DNA of 5,322 nt from Tissierellia bacterium (lineage in GTDB: Bacteria > Bacillota > Clostridia > Tissierellales > Dethiosulfatibacteraceae): assembly GCA_007116605.1 (NCBI GenBank), contig SKID01000158.1:1-5322 (forward strand), written 5' to 3'. The translations under genes and the position numbers were made by a program. The first letter of the stretch is position 1. Each line of letters starts with the position of its first letter. The notes beneath the pieces are model-generated. The model was not told where the DNA came from. It did no database searches and saw only the letters and a program-made list of their open reading frames with translations. Of the stretch, positions 5,270-5,322 are shown in pieces.

Positions 5270-5322
5270 GAAGTTTTTCACATTTTTGAATAAAAATTTG
5301 TTATATACTATTAATCATTATC

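Overview
The window is AT-rich DNA with strong Shine-Dalgarno sites (GGAGG and AAGGAGA cores) and close protein matches to low-GC Firmicutes. It most likely comes from an anaerobic member of the class Clostridia; I cannot name a genus. Six protein genes fill nearly all of it. No tRNA, rRNA, CRISPR array or intact mobile element is visible.

Layout. Positions 83-1605 hold a leftward three-gene operon: a YedE-family putative selenium transporter, a small TusA/YedF-type sulfurtransferase and a DUF3343 protein. It ends in a clear intrinsic terminator at 14-59. A 202-base regulatory region (1606-1807) separates it from a rightward pair, a class V aminotransferase-fold cysteine desulfurase (1808-2977) and a LysR-type regulator (2967-3872) that overlap by 11 bases. 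Converging on that pair is a leftward OFA-family major facilitator transporter (3885-5108), with its promoter region in 5109-5322.

How the genes may work together. YedE, a YedF-like CPxP protein, DUF3343, an EF2568-type cysteine desulfurase and a selenium-metabolism-type LysR regulator recur together in anaerobes that use selenium, often near selD or selenium-dependent molybdenum hydroxylase genes. The likely scheme is that YedE imports a selenium or sulfur species. The desulfurase or selenocysteine lyase would then make a persulfide or perselenide, and the TusA-like protein, perhaps with DUF3343, would carry it to an acceptor such as SelD, which is not in this window. The OFA transporter probably moves a small carboxylate such as formate, oxalate or lactate; its link to selenium is only by position.

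Most notable points: a YedF reduced to its TusA half and translationally coupled to DUF3343; a divergent control region with interleaved inverted repeats that could form alternative RNA structures or a pseudoknot just ahead of the desulfurase ribosome site; and an OFA promoter whose spacer resembles a Rex operator. I saw no wholly unknown protein family here. The novelty, if any, lies in the relay arrangement and its regulation.
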